64,000 nucleotides of DNA from Rhynchopus sp. YZ270_cl-10 (GCA_964035575.1 OZ037839.1:1749220-1813219), one strand, 5' to 3'. Counted from the stretch's first letter, positions 1-10,601 are shown. Notes: a model not told the origin generated them from the letters alone. Translations and numbers: made by a program.

Positions 1-618
<618 letters not shown>

Positions 619-936
619 CCTACAGCTTGTGGAGGACATCAAGACAAAAGCGACAACCGACTCATCAGCAAAGGCGATTGATGCGTGAGTAGAAAGATCT
701 TGAGGCGGCGAGAGCAAGGGGGGTACACCCCTATCCCGCCTCTGAGGGGGTGTCTGAGGTGGTTGTCATTAGACACGCATTAGCGACACAAAACAACATC
801 GGAAAAAACGTTTCAAAAATAAAGAACAATAAAAAAACGAATATAACGAAAAAGGACAGTCATGTGGAGGAGACATTAGGTGACCAAGCACAGAGGCTTA
901 GGATCATCTTATGTTTAGTTTGCTGTAGTCTTTGTA

Positions 937-1105
937 GGGTGGGTGGGGAGGGAGGGGAGGAAAGCATCAGATCTGATGTGGGTGACAACAAAAAAAATGT
1001 GATCATTTTTTGAGCCCAAAGAAGAAAACAAAAGTCCGCGAGAGAAACTGCACAAAAGGCAATATTATGGAAACCACCCCACACTAGTTGCCACTTCCAC
1101 TTCTT
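937..1105. repeat. Intergenic block with G-quadruplex-type tract, copy 1
   Basis: This block begins with the G-rich run GGGTGGGTGGGGAGGGAGGG and continues through GTCCGCGAGAGAAACTGCAC to CACACTAGTTGCCACTTCC. It is nearly identical to 2859-3020. Four or more G runs with one-base spacers are sufficient in principle for a G-quadruplex on the + strand. Confidence 0.85.
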
Positions 1106-1170
1106 GTTCATATGGGAAGAGTACTTGGATAAGTAAAAAAAACACAAAGAAAGCTATTTTGTTGTATCTT

Positions 1171-1212
1171 GCCTCCCTCCTCCTCCTTCTCAACACTTAC
1201 CCCACAACAGAG
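1171..1212 (+). promoter_or_regulatory. Probable trans-splice acceptor of LRR gene 1 (family prototype)
   Basis: A pyrimidine tract (CCTCCCTCCTCCTCCTTCTC) is followed about 20 bases later by the first AG dinucleotides (ACAGAG), with the ATG about 20 bases after that. The same block precedes the genes at 5357, 8046, 48576, 52175, 54983 and 61166, and a shortened form precedes 57869. This is the layout of a spliced-leader acceptor in Euglenozoa. No spliced-leader RNA gene was found, so the role is inferred. Confidence 0.6.
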
Positions 1213-1231
1213 CAACACTTCACTCGAAACA

Positions 1232-2788
1232 ATGGAACTGTGTGTGCAGGGATATGATGATGAAACCAAATTCGTGATTGAGGTGGGTGAGAAGGACACA
1301 ACGGAGACGATGCGGCAGAAGGTGGCGTCTGCAACAGGGTTGTGCGAAGACAGCTTCCGCATGGGCTTCGGAGGGAAGGAGGAAGGAGAGGACATCACAG
1401 AACTGAGTGCTGGAGACACAGTCGTGTTGACGAAAACTACTAAGTACGCATCTGTTGAGGAACTTCGTGCCTTGGGTGAGACAGACATTTCCGAAGCGAG
1501 GTTGCGGACTGTGAAGGATCCTGAGGTGGCTTCTCTGCTTCTTCAGGCGGAGGTTGCGACTGAGATTCCGATGAACTTCTTAAAAAAAGAATCGTTTACG
1601 AGACTTGATCTCTCTGCTGTGTCTGGGGTGACGCGAATTGAGCAAGGCTTCCTCTACGAGTGTGCGTCGGTGGAAACGGTTGACTTGTCGGGATTGTGCA
1701 ACGTTACGCACATCGGGCATGACTGTCTCTCTCGCTGCACATCGTTGACAAGCCTTGACGTGTCAGGGTTCACTGGTGTGACGGTGATAGGGAACGCGTT
1801 CCTAGGAGGAAGTGGCGTCACAAAGCTTGACTTATCCGCGATGACGAGTGTGACGACGGTTGGTGACTACTTCCTCCACCGCTGCACGTCGCTGAAAAGG
1901 ATTGACATCTCAGGATGGCGCAGAGTCACGCACATTGAGAATTACTTCCTCAAGCACTGCACCTCGTTGGCAACGATTGATTTATCAGCTTTTTGCAGTG
2001 TCACGAAGATCGGCTCCGAGTTTCTCCGCGACTGCAAGTCGTTGACCACCATCAGCTTTTCAGGGATGACCAATGTGACGGACATTGGGGACAGGTTTTG
2101 TGTGGACTGCACCTCGTTGGAAACGATTGACTTGACAGCACTGCACAGGGTTGTGAAGGTGGGTCACAACTTTCTTACGAGGTGCACCTCGCTGAGAAGT
2201 ATCGACCTCTCAGCTTTTGGGAGTGCGACAGACGTTGGGTTCTACTTTCTTAGTAGCTGTTCATCACTGAAAATAGTTGATTTATCAGTGTTGCGCAGCA
2301 TCATGACAATTACGCCAAACTGGATGCAAGGGTGCTCCGCGTTGACAACAGCAGACTTCTCAGGACTGAGCAATGTTAAGAACATTAGGACACATTTCCT
2401 GGATGAGTGCACATCCTTGACCACGCTGGACATGTCAGGTTTTGGCAGGGACACAATGATACACGACGACTTCCTGCTCAACTGCAACGCACTCACAACA
2501 GTCGTCTTGCCAGGCAACATCGACATTGACGAGATCTCTCTCCCGAATGGAGACACCCACGCGAAGACCTTGCATGAACGTATGCGTGGCATTTACGCAA
2601 GGTTTACGGAACAGTTCGCAGATGTGCGGATAGAAGCTTTTGAGGCAGTACGAACAGACGTGTCTGGAGATGCAAGACAATGTATTGCATTGAAAGCAGG
2701 ACAAGAAGGAGACGGTTTGATGCAAGCACACGAGGACAAGAAGGAGGGGGAAAAAGAGAATTTGGAGAGTTGGGGGCAGCATAAATAA
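1232..2788 (+). CDS. UBL-LRR (BspA-like) protein, family copy 1
   Basis: A 518-residue protein starting at the ATG behind the pyrimidine tract and AG; the frame is open upstream, but all paralogs are conserved from this ATG. Residues 1-70 form a ubiquitin-like beta-grasp domain (FVIEVGEKDTTETMRQKV, then GFGGKEEGEDITELSAGD). Residues about 85-115 are a conserved linker. Residues about 115-430 contain some 14 leucine-rich repeats of 23-24 residues in the form CTSLxxLDxSGxxxVTxIGxxFL, the BspA/TpLRR type. A tail rich in Q, E and K follows. There is no signal peptide or membrane segment, so an intracellular protein is likely. BspA-type LRRs generally bind proteins; the partner is unknown. Compared with its paralogs it differs mainly at the residues just before FL and between FL and C of each repeat. 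Confidence 0.9.
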   Translation: MELCVQGYDDETKFVIEVGEKDTTETMRQKVASATGLCEDSFRMGFGGKEEGEDITELSAGDTVVLTKTTKYASVEELRALGETDISEARLRTVKDPEVASLLLQAEVATEIPMNFLKKESFTRLDLSAVSGVTRIEQGFLYECASVETVDLSGLCNVTHIGHDCLSRCTSLTSLDVSGFTGVTVIGNAFLGGSGVTKLDLSAMTSVTTVGDYFLHRCTSLKRIDISGWRRVTHIENYFLKHCTSLATIDLSAFCSVTKIGSEFLRDCKSLTTISFSGMTNVTDIGDRFCVDCTSLETIDLTALHRVVKVGHNFLTRCTSLRSIDLSAFGSATDVGFYFLSSCSSLKIVDLSVLRSIMTITPNWMQGCSALTTADFSGLSNVKNIRTHFLDECTSLTTLDMSGFGRDTMIHDDFLLNCNALTTVVLPGNIDIDEISLPNGDTHAKTLHERMRGIYARFTEQFADVRIEAFEAVRTDVSGDARQCIALKAGQEGDGLMQAHEDKKEGEKENLESWGQHK

Positions 2789-2858
2789 AAGCAGGACAAG
2801 CTGGATGAACAGAGGGGTTTGGGGCCTTTGGGGAACAAAAGCCGAAACAATACAGAGG

Positions 2859-3020
2859 GTGGGTGGGGAGGGAGGGGAGGAAAGCATCATATGTGATGTG
2901 ACAAAAAACAATGTGATTTTTTTTTTTTTTGATCCCAAAGAAGAACAAAACAAAGTCCGCGAGAGAAACTGCACAAAAGGCAATATTATGGAAACCACCC
3001 CACACTAGTTGCCACTTCCT
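2859..3020. repeat. Intergenic block with G-quadruplex-type tract, copy 2
   Basis: Second copy of the block at 937-1105, with the same G runs followed by GTCCGCGAGAGAAACTGCAC and ending in CACACTAGTTGCCACTTCC. It occupies most of the gap between the first LRR gene and the UBL-DUF4116 gene. The two copies flank the first LRR gene, consistent with duplication by unequal exchange. Confidence 0.85.
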
Positions 3021-3204
3021 CTTACTGCTGTCAAATCTCCAAAAGCACACCACCACACCTCAAAGGCAATTTCCTCTTTTCTCTTTACCACGAACGTTTC
3101 CACCTCTCTCTCATTGAAGTCACGTCTTGAGGGGCTTGCTCTCTCTTTGCTCTGTTGCTTGACATCCAAAGAGTCGTGCTTCTCTTGTTCTCTTTCCCCT
3201 TGCA

Positions 3205-4542
3205 ATGGAGGTCTTCATTGTGCACCCGCCCTGCAGTGTGGAGGTCGCTCTGACCGATACTGTGCTGCGACTGAAGCGCAAGGTGGAGAAGGTGAGCGGG
3301 GTGCACATTGAGGCACTGATCTTGGACGGCGAGGTGCTGTGCGATGAGGACATGTGTGCAGGGACGGGGATTGTGGAGGGATGCGCGCTGGAGGTTGAGC
3401 TGCGCCTCGACCTGGATCAAATGCGGGGGGCGTGGCTGAACGTTGAGGACCCCACGCATGCACCAGAGGCGCTCTGGCTCGATGAGGCGTTTGTGTACGC
3501 ACGCCTTATGCGCACAGACTACCACCATGTCGGCACTGCAGTCCGCCTCTCGCGCGTCGCTAACAAGGCCACCTTGCTGCGCAAGGCCATCATTGCAAAC
3601 CCTTTCTGCAGCAATGTACAGTGCTGGCCGGATGAGATGAAGGCGGACAAAGACACTGTGCTCGCATGCGTGAGTGCGGATGCTTCTCTGTTGCAGTACT
3701 TCTCAGACACTATGCGCAACGACCCTGACATCGTCGAGACGGCACTGCAAAGCCCCAGATGGAACGTGGGATACCTTGCGTACGTCAAGGTGCAGCGCAT
3801 CGTTGAGAGGGAGGTGCAAAAGCAGCCCCGCCACCTATGCCACGCACCGTCCCTGCAGGGCAACCGCCGCGTCGTTCTCTCCCTTGTACGCAAGGATGCG
3901 GTCTGTTTGCAATACGCATCTGTGGCCATACAGTCCGACCGCTCTGTGCTCCTGCAGGCCATGGAAAGCGGGACCTGGAAGCGAGAACTTCTCTTCCGTG
4001 CAAAGCCTGATGTCACTGGGGATAAAAGGATCATGGCAACGCTTGTGGCTAAGGACGCACGCTATTTGGAGTATGCGACTGGGGCAGTGTTGGGGGACTT
4101 CGACATTGTGCTCGCTGCAGTGCAAAGCGGGACGTGGAGAGCCGGCGCACACCTGCGTCTGGTGTCGAAAGAGTTGCAGGCGAACCGCACCCTTGCGGCG
4201 CACTCCTTCGCTGTGGACAGCACAACACTGCAGTACACGCATGCGTCGATTCTTCAGGACGTGCCCTTTCTGCTGCAGTGCCTCGAGCGTTATGGGAACG
4301 TAGCAACAGTGCTGGAGCACGTACCAGATCGGCTGAAAGCAAACAAAGCGTTTATGTTGAAGTGCCTGCACATCGACACTCCAGCAACACTGCCCTACGT
4401 GCCCTCAAAGCTGCAGGCAGATGAAGAGTTCAGGGCCGCATCCGCTGTGCACAAACCGTGCAAAGTACGCACACCAAATCCTAAGCCTTTGGACCCAATG
4501 GACGCCTTCAGGGCACGGTTCAAAGATGCTGTATCTGCCTGA
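3205..4542 (+). CDS. UBL-DUF4116 repeat protein (short form)
   Basis: A 445-residue protein starting at the ATG directly after a pyrimidine-rich leader (CTTCTCTTGTTCTCTTTCCC). Residues 1-68 look ubiquitin-like (MEVFIVHPP, then LRLKRKVEKVSGVHIEALIL and a GD/E turn). From about residue 110 to 420 there are degenerate repeats of 45-50 residues of the form ADKxxVLACVxxDxxxLQYxSxxMRND, matching the protist DUF4116 pattern, e.g. ADKDTVLACVSADASLLQYF. DUF4116 function is not established. The UBL start echoes the LRR genes on both sides, so it belongs to the same functional neighbourhood. Codon use is more GC-rich than in the LRR genes. No signal peptide or membrane segment is seen. Confidence 0.82.
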   Translation: MEVFIVHPPCSVEVALTDTVLRLKRKVEKVSGVHIEALILDGEVLCDEDMCAGTGIVEGCALEVELRLDLDQMRGAWLNVEDPTHAPEALWLDEAFVYARLMRTDYHHVGTAVRLSRVANKATLLRKAIIANPFCSNVQCWPDEMKADKDTVLACVSADASLLQYFSDTMRNDPDIVETALQSPRWNVGYLAYVKVQRIVEREVQKQPRHLCHAPSLQGNRRVVLSLVRKDAVCLQYASVAIQSDRSVLLQAMESGTWKRELLFRAKPDVTGDKRIMATLVAKDARYLEYATGAVLGDFDIVLAAVQSGTWRAGAHLRLVSKELQANRTLAAHSFAVDSTTLQYTHASILQDVPFLLQCLERYGNVATVLEHVPDRLKANKAFMLKCLHIDTPATLPYVPSKLQADEEFRAASAVHKPCKVRTPNPKPLDPMDAFRARFKDAVSA

Positions 4543-5356
4543 TGTGTTGTTGTACAGAAACGCAAGAATGCGGACAATGGTGTAGTCTTTTCACTGCTCT
4601 GCGAACACATTGGTGTGCAACCCTGAGGGCCAGGTGCCCTTCGTGGAACTGATGTAATCAATATTCCTTCAAAAAAGAGTTCCAAAAAGTAAGATTATTT
4701 TTTTCTATCCCGTTTTCCAGTGCAGACGCCATTTGCTGCAGTCGCGCTGTTCTTGTCCTTTCATGACATTGTTCTATTTTATTAACTTTCCCCCCTTTTT
4801 TTCTGTTTCTGTTTCGTCGAAGACTTTATGAAATACCGTACGTAACACAACCCCACTTCCTTGAGTGGTGTGGTGGTGTTTGGAAATGAAGCGAAGATGT
4901 TTTAAAAGTTGTTTTTTTTTTTAGTAACCCCACCGTATTTCACAAAATGCTCGAGACCCTCGTGAACAGTCGCGCGCCGGCATGTCCCCTCGCCTTGGCT
5001 TGCTTTTGGCAAAAAGTGGGGCCCCACTACTGGACTGACGGACTTCAAAAGTGTTGCCGGTGTTTTTGGACGATACATATTTCCCGGCCAAAATCCCTAC
5101 CACAAATTATAAAGTGTACCCCCGCGTGACAAGGACCTGTCAGGAACCTGTCACTATAGCCCTCCTCAGGAACACCAAAGGGGAGAAAAGTATTTCGAGG
5201 GCTGATTCGCACTTTTTCCGCACTTTTTCCGACCCCCATATCTCTTCTCACTACTGGCAAGTGAAACAAATAAGAAAGCTCTTTTGTTGTATCTTGCCTC
5301 CCTCCTCCTCCTTCTCAACACTTACCCCACAACAGAGCAACACTTCACTCGAAACA
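4543..5356. other. Intergenic region before LRR gene 2
   Basis: No gene is supported. A stretch near 5135-5180 (CCTGTCAGGAACCTGTCACT, ending AGGAACACC) resembles 32020-32060 and may be a dispersed repeat. The last 80 bases carry the standard pyrimidine tract and AG of the LRR family. Confidence 0.6.
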
Positions 5357-6934
5357 ATGGAACTGTGTGTGCAGGGATATGATGATGACACCAAATTCGT
5401 GATTGAGGTGGGTGAAAACGACACAACGGAGACGATGCGGCAGAAGGTGGCGTCTGCAACAGGGTTGTGCGAAGACAGCTTCCGCATGGGCTTCGGAGGG
5501 AAGGAGGAAGGAGAGGACATCACAGAACTGAGTGCTGGAGACACAGTCGTGTTGACGAAAACTACTAAGTACACATCTGTTGAAGCACTTCGTGCCTTGG
5601 GTGAGACAGACATTTCCGAAGCGAGGTTGTGGACTGTGACGGATCCTGAGGTGGCTTCTCTGCTTCTTCAGGCGGAGGTTGCGACTGAGATTCCGATGAA
5701 CTTCTTAATCAAAGAATCATTTACGAGACTTGATCTCTCTGCTGTGTCTGGTGTGACGCGAATTAGGCAAGCCTTCCTCTACGGGTGTGCATCGGTGGAA
5801 ACCGTTGACTTGTCGGGATTGTGCAACGTTACGCACATCGGGCATGACTGTCTCTCTCGCTGCACATCGTTGACAAGCCTTGACGTGTCAGGGTTCACTG
5901 GTGTGACGGTGATAGGGAGCACGTTCCTCCAAGGAAGTGGCGTCACAGAGCTTGACTTATCCGCGATGACGAGTGTGACGACGGTTGGTGACTACTTCCT
6001 CCACCGCTGCACGTCGCTGAAAAGGATTGACATCTCAGGATGGCGCAGAGTCACGCACATTGAGAATTACTTCCTCAGCAACTGCACCTCGTTGGCAACT
6101 ATTGATTTATCAGCTTTTTGCAGTGTCACGAAGATCGGCTCCGAGTTTCTCCTCAACTGCACGTCTTTGACCACCATCAGCTTTTCAGGGATGACGAATG
6201 TGACGGACATTGGGAACAGGTTTTGTGCGGACTGCACCTCGTTGGAAACGATTGACTTGACAGCACTGCACAGGGTTGTGAAGGTGGGTCACAACTTTCT
6301 TACGAGGTGCACCTCGCTGGGAAGTATCGACCTCTCAGCTTTCGGCAGTGTCGCAGCCATCGGGTCCGGGTTTATGATGCAGTGCTCATCATTGAAAACA
6401 GTTGATTTATCAGTGTTGCGCAGCATCATGATAATTATGCCAAACTGGATGGAAGGGTGCTCCGCGTTGACAACAGCAGACTTATCAGGACTGAGCAATG
6501 TTAAGAACATTGCGACACATTTCCTGGATGAGTGCACATCCTTGACCACGCTGGACATGTCAGGTTTTGGCAGGGACACAATGATATACGACGACTTCCC
6601 GCGCAACTGCAACGCACTCACAACAGTCGTCTTGCCAGGCAACATCGACATTCACGAGATGTCTCTCCCGAATGAAGCCCAAAAGAACCATGGCACTGGA
6701 CTCACGAAGACCTTCGATGCATGTGTGCGTGACATTTACGCAAGGTTTACGGAACAGTTCGGAGGTGTGCGGACAGAAGATCTGGTACGAACAGACGTGT
6801 CTGGAGATGTAAGACAATGTATTGCATTGAAAGCAGGACAAGAAGGAGAAGGTTTGATGCAAGCACAAGAGGACGAGGACAAGCAGGAACTGGACAAACA
6901 GGAGCATGACAAGCAAGGGCATTTGGAGGGTTAG
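5357..6934 (+). CDS. UBL-LRR (BspA-like) protein, family copy 2
   Basis: A 525-residue paralog with the ATG context of the family (CACTCGAAACAATGG). The UBL domain (1-70) differs from copy 1 by only a few residues. The LRRs (about 115-430) are nearly identical to copy 1 in DNA but carry different residues around FL: the second LRR has RQAFLYG where copy 1 has EQGFLYE. The tail is the longer form, with GLMQAQEDEDKQELDKQE and an end at GHLEG. The DNA after the stop (about 6935-7050) matches the flanks of the copies at 48576, 52175 and 57869, so these are full-unit duplicates. Confidence 0.9.
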   Translation: MELCVQGYDDDTKFVIEVGENDTTETMRQKVASATGLCEDSFRMGFGGKEEGEDITELSAGDTVVLTKTTKYTSVEALRALGETDISEARLWTVTDPEVASLLLQAEVATEIPMNFLIKESFTRLDLSAVSGVTRIRQAFLYGCASVETVDLSGLCNVTHIGHDCLSRCTSLTSLDVSGFTGVTVIGSTFLQGSGVTELDLSAMTSVTTVGDYFLHRCTSLKRIDISGWRRVTHIENYFLSNCTSLATIDLSAFCSVTKIGSEFLLNCTSLTTISFSGMTNVTDIGNRFCADCTSLETIDLTALHRVVKVGHNFLTRCTSLGSIDLSAFGSVAAIGSGFMMQCSSLKTVDLSVLRSIMIIMPNWMEGCSALTTADLSGLSNVKNIATHFLDECTSLTTLDMSGFGRDTMIYDDFPRNCNALTTVVLPGNIDIHEMSLPNEAQKNHGTGLTKTFDACVRDIYARFTEQFGGVRTEDLVRTDVSGDVRQCIALKAGQEGEGLMQAQEDEDKQELDKQEHDKQGHLEG

Positions 6935-8045
6935 GGTCCGGGACACGCAGAGTGACGCCGCCAGCTGTGCACTGCTCACTCGAAGCTGCACAACGCACAC
7001 CCTCACAGGCCACTCCTCCCGCAAGCACTGCAGACAACAGAGCTGGAATTGCTTCTGCACAGCTTACTGGCAGCCCTACAATATCATGGCATGTACGACA
7101 GTTTGTGTGGAGAGAGGCTTAGGTTGATCTCATAAACATTTCAAGTGTAATACGCGTTTTCGGATGTCACGAGTCTTACTGTTTCCCCTTCCCCCCTTTT
7201 GTGTCAAAAAAAAATATTTATTTATCAAAAATCCCCCCTTTTGTGTCTCAGCACCTTAGTTTTTCGATATGCGGGTTTTCGGGTCTTTTTGGGGGTTTCA
7301 AAAATAAAGAGAAAGGATGGATACGATGAACAAAGAGCAGGACGACAGCAAAATAGAGAACGGGGGTGTGTTTCATTTTGTGTCACTGTTTTCAAGGTAA
7401 CCAAGCACGAACCTTTCTTTGCACTGCAACTTATTCGAGAGGTGTCACACACACCGCTCCTGCCCTTCCCTCGCGAAGACAGTTTTGTTCTGTCTTGCTC
7501 CGCCATCGAAGAACCCTTACACCATGCTGTGGTGTGCGATGTAGTCCCTCACCGTGTGTGTCGAAGACGAGGCTTTGTACGGCGCATAGCGGCGCCTGCC
7601 AACGTCTGAGATACACATTCCTGTGCTGAGCGAAATTGAGTTTGGGAATTGGATTCATACACTTTCAACTATGTGAACTGAAAGTATATGAATCTAATTT
7701 CGAAACCGGTGGTGTCTGGCACGATTCTTCGGGGCGGTCGGGTCGGATCTGTCGCTGTCTTACAAGAAGCGTTGGAGGTGTCTGTCGTCCGAGTTTTGCT
7801 AAAGTGCAGTTTCCTCTTGGCGGAAGTCGGGACTCATGAAGACAGGCCGTTCTGTTGGTAGGCTTTTTTCTGCGATGTGATGCTGTGTCTGGCTCGCACC
7901 GCTGACCACTCCTGGTCTCCTGGCAATCCCGCCAAAGATGTCCGGCATCGTCCTCAAGCTGAGGAAGCTATTTTGTTGTATCTTGCCTCCCTCCTCCTCC
8001 TTCTCAACACTTACCCCACAACAGAGCAACACTTCACTCGAAACA
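6935..8045. other. Intergenic region between LRR copies 2 and 3
   Basis: Begins with the conserved post-stop flank (ACGCCGCCAGCTG to GACAACAGAGCTGG). It then carries 3' module A (7141-7395) and a 20-bp stem hairpin at about 7651-7697 (ATTGGATTCATACACTTTCA and its near-complement). A region from 7700 to 7960 is not shared with other units. Short open frames here lack a credible start or conserved features. Confidence 0.65.
7141..7395. repeat. LRR-unit 3' module A
   Basis: A conserved block: ATACGCGTTTTCGGATGTCA, TTACTGTTTCCCCTTCCCCC, a TTTTTCGATATGCGGGTT segment, TTTCAAAAATAAAGAGAAAG, then GAACGGGGGTGTGTTTCATT and GGTAACCAAGCACG. Full or partial copies follow other LRR genes at about 50940-51130, 53960-54000 plus 54580-54715, 56765-56870, 59550-59780 and 62950-63145. 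It may hold the 3' UTR/polyadenylation region of the unit. Confidence 0.75.
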
Positions 8046-10601
8046 ATGGAACTGTGTGTGCAGGGATATGATGATGACACCAAATTCGTGATTGAGGTGG
8101 GTGAGAACGACACGACGGAGACGATGCGGCAGAAGGTGGCGTCTGCAACAGGGTTGTGCGAAGACAGCTTCTGCATGGGCTTCGGAGGGAAGGAGGAAGG
8201 AGAGGACATCACAGAACTGAGTGCTGGAGACACAGTCGTGTTGACGAAAACTACTAAGTCCACATCTGTTGAGGCACTTCGTGCCTTGGGTGAGACAGAC
8301 ATTTCCGAAGCGAGGTTGTGGACTGTGGAGGATCCTGAGGTGGCTTCTCTGCTTCTTCAGGCGGAGGTTGCGACTGTTATTCCGGACTGGTTCTTGCGCT
8401 TTGCATCGTTTACGAGACTTGATCTCTCTGCTGTGTCTGTTGTGACACGAATTGAGGACGGCTTCGTCGAAGGGTGTGCGTCGGTGGAAACCGTTGACTT
8501 GTCGGGATTGTGCAACGTTACGCACATCGGGGATGACTTTCTCGAGAGATGCACATCGTTGACAAGCCTTGACGTGTCAGGGTTCACTGGTGTGACGGTG
8601 ATAGGGGAGTCCTTCCTCCAAGGAAGTGGCGTCACAAATCTTGACTTATCCGCGATGACGAGCGTGACGACGTTTGGTGACTACTTCCTCTACAACTGCG
8701 AGTCGTTAGAAAGTCTTGACATCTCAGGATGGCGCAGAGTCACGCACATTGAGGACTACTTCCTCTGGAACTGCACCTCATTGGCAACGATTGATTTGTC
8801 AGCTTTTTGCAGTGTCACGAAGATCGCCTCCGAATTTCTCTTCAACTGCTCGTCGTTGACCACCATCAGCTTTTCAGGGATGACGAATGTGACGGAAATA
8901 GGGCACAGCTTCTGTGAGGACTGCACCTCGTTGGAAACGATTGACTTGACAGCACTGCACAGGGTTGTGAAGGTAGGTCACAACTTTCTTACGAGGTGCA
9001 CCTCGCTGGGAAGTATCGACCTCTCAGCTTTTAGCAGTGTCGCGGCCATTGGGTTCAACTTTCTTTTTCAGTGCTCATCATTGAAAACAGTTGATTTATC
9101 ATTGTTGCGCAGCATCACACGCATTGAGTACAGCTGGATGCAAGAGTGCTACGCGTTGACAACAGCAGACTTCTCAGGACTGAGTAATGTTAGGCAGATT
9201 GATGCATCTTTCCTGCAAGGGTGCACATCCTTGACTGCGCTGGACATGACAGGTATAGGCAGTGGCACAAGGATCGGCATGGACTTCCTGCTCAACTGCA
9301 ACGCACTCACAACAGTCGTCTTGCCAGGCAACAGGGCAAGACAATGTATTGCATTGAAAGCAGGACAACAAAGAGAAGGGTTTGATGCAAGCACAAGAGG
9401 ACGGGGACAAGCAGGAGGATTTGGAGGATTTGGTGCAGGGCAAACAGGAGCAACACAAACTGGAGGGTTTGGAGGGTTTGGTGCAGGGCAAACAGGAGCA
9501 ACACAAGCAGGAGGGTTTGGAGGGTTTGGTGCAGGGCAAACAGGAGCAACACAAGCAGGAGGATTTGGAGGGTTTGGTGCAGGGCAAACGGGAGCAACGC
9601 AAGCAGGAGGATTTGGAGGGTTTGGTGCAGGGCAAACAGGAGCAACACAAGCAGGAGGAGTTGGAGGGTTTGGTACAGGACAAACAGGAGCAACACAAGC
9701 AGGAGGATTTGGAGGGTTTGGTGCCGAGCTGAAGACGGAGTACCAGGTCAAGCTTGCTGAGTACGAGGCAAACAAGGGATCTGACGACGAGGACGGGGAG
9801 GAGGACGAAGGTCCCAAGAAGCGCAAGGCCAAGGAGGACCCCAACGCACCGAAGCGTCCTCTCACCGCCTTCTTCATCTTCACCAACGAGCTGAAGGAGA
9901 AGCACCCGCACTGGAAGGTTGTTGACATCGTCAAGGAGGCGGGCAGACGTTGGATGGAGATGGACAACGATGACAAGACTGAGTACATCGAGAAGGCGCT
10001 TGATCTGAAGAAGGAGTACCAGGTAAAGCTCGCCGAGTACCTGGCAAATAAGGGGTCTGACGACGAGGATGAGGAGGAGGAGGTTGGACAAACAGGAGCA
10101 ACACAAGAAGGAGGATTTGGAGGGTTTGGGGCAGGGCAAACAGGAGCAACACAAGCAGGGGGATTTGGAGGGTTTGGTGCAGGACAAACAGGAGCAACAC
10201 AAGCAGGGGGATTTGGAGGGTTTGGTGCAGGACAAACAGGAGCAACACAAGCAGGGGATTTGGAGGGTTTGGGGCAGGACAAGCAGGAGCAACACAAGCA
10301 GGAGGATTTGGAGGGTTTGGTGCAGGACAAACAGGAGCAACACAAGCAGGAGGATTTGGAGGGTTTGGTGCAGGACAAACAGGAGCAACACAAGCAGGAG
10401 GGTTTGGAGGGTTTGGTACAGGACAAACAGGAGCAACACAAGCAGGAGGATTTGGAGGGTTTGGTGCAGGACAAACAGGAGCAACACAAGCAGGGGGATT
10501 TGGTGATTTGTGTGAAAAACGCTTTGGTGAAGATATTGAGCTTCATTTTTGGATACACCTGTGAGGACGTAAAATATTATTTGCCTTTTCCCAACGTATG
10601 A
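8046..10601 (+). CDS. Chimeric UBL-LRR protein with FG-type repeats and a captured HMG box
   Basis: An 851-residue protein with the family ATG context. Residues 1-70 are the UBL and about 112-425 the BspA-like LRRs, as in the paralogs. The short Q/E tail is replaced by a long repeat region. Residues about 445-560 are 16-residue repeats GGFGGFGAGQTGATQA. Residues about 560-680 are a foreign acidic/basic segment with an HMG box at about 596-666 (DPNAPKRPLTAFFIFTNELK, then HPHWKVVDIVKEAGRRWMEM), preceded by what looks like the end of another box. FG repeats then resume, and from about 740 the same DNA repeat is read in another frame as DLEGLVQDKQEQHKQE. HMG boxes bind and bend DNA; the FG repeats resemble nucleoporin repeats. 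Fusion function is unknown. Expression and nuclear location are inference. Confidence 0.85.
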   Translation: MELCVQGYDDDTKFVIEVGENDTTETMRQKVASATGLCEDSFCMGFGGKEEGEDITELSAGDTVVLTKTTKSTSVEALRALGETDISEARLWTVEDPEVASLLLQAEVATVIPDWFLRFASFTRLDLSAVSVVTRIEDGFVEGCASVETVDLSGLCNVTHIGDDFLERCTSLTSLDVSGFTGVTVIGESFLQGSGVTNLDLSAMTSVTTFGDYFLYNCESLESLDISGWRRVTHIEDYFLWNCTSLATIDLSAFCSVTKIASEFLFNCSSLTTISFSGMTNVTEIGHSFCEDCTSLETIDLTALHRVVKVGHNFLTRCTSLGSIDLSAFSSVAAIGFNFLFQCSSLKTVDLSLLRSITRIEYSWMQECYALTTADFSGLSNVRQIDASFLQGCTSLTALDMTGIGSGTRIGMDFLLNCNALTTVVLPGNRARQCIALKAGQQREGFDASTRGRGQAGGFGGFGAGQTGATQTGGFGGFGAGQTGATQAGGFGGFGAGQTGATQAGGFGGFGAGQTGATQAGGFGGFGAGQTGATQAGGVGGFGTGQTGATQAGGFGGFGAELKTEYQVKLAEYEANKGSDDEDGEEDEGPKKRKAKEDPNAPKRPLTAFFIFTNELKEKHPHWKVVDIVKEAGRRWMEMDNDDKTEYIEKALDLKKEYQVKLAEYLANKGSDDEDEEEEVGQTGATQEGGFGGFGAGQTGATQAGGFGGFGAGQTGATQAGGFGGFGAGQTGATQAGDLEGLGQDKQEQHKQEDLEGLVQDKQEQHKQEDLEGLVQDKQEQHKQEGLEGLVQDKQEQHKQEDLEGLVQDKQEQHKQGDLVICVKNALVKILSFIFGYTCEDVKYYLPFPNV
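9412..10505. repeat. 48-bp coding minisatellite interrupted by HMG-box segment
   Basis: Repeats of a 48-bp unit (starting GGATTTGGAGGGTTTGGTGC) at about 9412-9723 and 10084-10505, with the HMG-derived segment at about 9724-10083 between them. Shorter related tails occur in the gene at 45246. A G-run length change near 10250 alters the frame in which the unit is translated. Confidence 0.9.

Noticed and set aside
5051-5356. N-terminal extension of about 100 residues on LRR copy 2 (similar open extensions on copies 8046 and 57869)
   Set aside because: They start at GTG or TTG, cross the pyrimidine tract and AG, and are not conserved, while all copies agree from the ATG in CACTCGAAACAATGG.
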